Source of the DNA: Butyrivibrio sp.
GTDB taxonomy: Bacteria; Bacillota; Clostridia; Lachnospirales; Lachnospiraceae
Direction: 5' to 3'
NCBI GenBank assembly: GCA_024688095.1
Contig: JAILEJ010000481.1
Coordinates: forward strand, 1-6,632
Length of the DNA: 6,632 nt
The notes beneath the pieces were generated by a model. It had not been told where the DNA came from and made no database searches. It saw nothing but the letters and a program-made list of their open reading frames with translations. Made by a program: the position numbers and the translations under genes. This document shows, piece by piece, positions 5,346 to 6,632 of this stretch (its first letter is position 1; the number at the start of each line of letters is the position of its first letter).

Positions 5346-6632
5346 TTAAGCATTATTTAGTCTTTCAAGAAATGTGTCCTCTGAAATAATTTCAATTCCA
5401 AGCTCTTTGGCCTTCTTATTTTTTCCAGAATTAGATGCAACATCATTATTTATAAGTGCTGTAGTCTTCCTGGAAACACTTCCTGCTGCTTTTCCGCCAT
5501 GGGCTTCTATGAATTCAACAAGCTCATTTCTATTTTTAAATCTTGTAACATCTCCAGTAATAACAAAGGTCATTCCCTCTAGTTCATTTCCTGCAGAAAT
5601 GCTTTCAGCTTCAAGAGTAAGACCATATTCACTAAAGCGTTTCATAAGTTCTTTACTTGATTCTTTATCAAAAAAGTCATGTATACAGATAGCCGTTGTC
5701 TCACCAACATCATTTACCATGGTAAGTTCTTCAACAGTTGCCTTCATAAGCTTATCAAAGCTCTCAAAATGCTTCATTATTGTCTTTGCACTGGTCTTAC
5801 CTACATTCGGAATAGAAAGACCTACAAGAAGCCTGTATGGCTCATTATTTTTGGAATTATCAATTACTCCAAGAATTTTATCCGTATTAGTCTCTTTTCC
5901 AATTATTCCCTTTTGAACAAGTTCATCTCTATGTTCTTTAAGAGTATAGATATCTGCAATATTATGCAGGTAGCCTTCTTCAATTAAAGCCTTTACATAC
6001 TCCTCACCAAAGCCTTTAATATCCATTGCATCTCTTTGAACAAAATTAACTATTCTTCTGATCAACTTGGCTGGACAATCATCATTAGTACATTTTATAT
6101 CAGCAGTATCTTCCTCCCTTACAGCTGGCATTCCGCATATAGGGCATACATTTGGAATCTGATATACTGCAATATCGTTATTTTCTTTTTTATCAACAAC
6201 AGCCTTTATTTTAGGTATTATTTCTCCTGACTTATAAACAAGAACAGTTTTACCTATACCGATTCCAAGCTTATCAATAAAATCCTGATTATGAAGAGTT
6301 GCCCTTGAAACAGTGGTACCACATAATCTGATAGGCTCAAATATTGCTGTTGGATTAATTCTTCCTGTCATACCAACAGATAATTCTATATCAGTTATAG
6401 TTGTTTCTTTTTCTTCTGGTGGATACTTATATGCTATATGACCAGCGCTATATTTTGATCCAGCTGGGAAGTCATCTCTATAAGCAACCTGATCAATTTT
6501 TATTACAGCACCATCAATATCATAATCATAGCTTCCTCTGTTATCACCGATTTCATCAATTTTTGCAAGAATCTCCTCATCGGTTTTGCACAAAAAGCTT
6601 GTTACAACTTTCATTTTTTCATCATTCTTTAA
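5346..6632 (-). CDS. ligA: NAD-dependent DNA ligase LigA, C-terminal 428 residues (5' end beyond window)
   Basis: Replicative and repair DNA ligase that seals nicks using NAD+ (EC 6.5.1.2). The frame stays open through the right edge, so the ATG at 6614 is internal and about 240 N-terminal residues, including the adenylated lysine of the KxDG motif, lie outside. Counting from the Met at 6614: nucleotidyltransferase motif IV YDIDGAVIKID (31-41) and motif V AYKYPPEE (61-68); OB fold about 76-140 with SVGMTGRINP and SRATLHNQDF; four-Cys zinc finger at Cys157, 160, 175 and 180; helix-hairpin-helix region about 190-330 (DIKGFGEEYV, LSIPNVGKTSA); C-terminal BRCT domain about 345-422 (GMTFVITGDV, AHGGKAAGSVSRKT). 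The usual OB-fold VGRTG is VGMTG here, and the RAGDVIP motif is KSGEIIP. The protein ends at TAA 5346, 112 bp before the metA start. Family identity is certain. Confidence 0.95.
   Translation of the reverse strand, partial: LKNDEKMKVVTSFLCKTDEEILAKIDEIGDNRGSYDYDIDGAVIKIDQVAYRDDFPAGSKYSAGHIAYKYPPEEKETTITDIELSVGMTGRINPTAIFEPIRLCGTTVSRATLHNQDFIDKLGIGIGKTVLVYKSGEIIPKIKAVVDKKENNDIAVYQIPNVCPICGMPAVREEDTADIKCTNDDCPAKLIRRIVNFVQRDAMDIKGFGEEYVKALIEEGYLHNIADIYTLKEHRDELVQKGIIGKETNTDKILGVIDNSKNNEPYRLLVGLSIPNVGKTSAKTIMKHFESFDKLMKATVEELTMVNDVGETTAICIHDFFDKESSKELMKRFSEYGLTLEAESISAGNELEGMTFVITGDVTRFKNRNELVEFIEAHGGKAAGSVSRKTTALINNDVASNSGKNKKAKELGIEIISEDTFLERLNNA

Noticed and set aside
5374..5916. Plus-strand open frame of 180 codons inside ligA
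   Set aside because: It lies fully antisense to the conserved HhH and BRCT regions of LigA, has a low-complexity Ser/Phe/Leu-rich translation and resembles no protein; it is a shadow of the real gene. The shorter plus-strand frames over ligA and metA are rejected for the same reason.
6612..6614. ATG at 6614 as the true start of a short ligase-like protein
   Set aside because: The frame continues upstream without a stop to the window edge, and starting here would remove the whole catalytic lysine region; it is an internal methionine of LigA.

Overview
The window is AT-rich and every gene I can support is on the minus strand. From right to left, in the direction of transcription, these are: the C-terminal two thirds of an NAD-dependent DNA ligase (ligA, cut by the right edge), metA, a DUF1961/YesU-like gene, a large membrane-anchored AraC-type regulator of the YesS/YtdP kind, and the first 216 codons of an LplB/YteP-type sugar ABC transporter permease (cut by the left edge). 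Low GC, Gram-positive-style GGAGG ribosome binding sites, the LplB-type transporter with a membrane-bound AraC regulator, and the Clostridia-like sequence of LigA and MetA point to an anaerobic Firmicute. My best guess is a carbohydrate-fermenting Lachnospiraceae member (Butyrivibrio/Roseburia-like). The lineage is an inference from memory, not a search result.

Right part (about 4210-6632) is housekeeping. The ligA fragment carries the end of the nucleotidyltransferase domain, the OB fold, Zn finger, helix-hairpin-helix region and BRCT domain. It is followed after 97 bp of coding-free DNA plus its leader by metA, whose active-site Cys142, His235 and Glu237 are all present. Residue Glu111 predicts acetyl-CoA rather than succinyl-CoA as acyl donor. 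A strong 14-bp hairpin closes metA. The 363-bp gap that follows (3902-4264) holds no convincing gene.

Left part (1-3901) is a carbohydrate-response module. The yesU-like and yesS-like genes lie 21 bp apart and look like one operon ending at a clear intrinsic terminator (819-844). The transporter permease then starts afresh from its own AT-rich leader with a strong ribosome binding site, and is probably the first gene of a transporter operon running off the left edge. By analogy with the Bacillus subtilis yes and ytdP/yteP loci, the regulator likely senses an extracellular sugar signal and switches on uptake of an oligosaccharide, perhaps pectin-derived. The substrate itself cannot be read from this window.

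I found no RNA genes, mobile elements, CRISPR arrays or riboswitches. The least understood element is the DUF1961 protein, which has a lectin-like fold family but no assigned activity.
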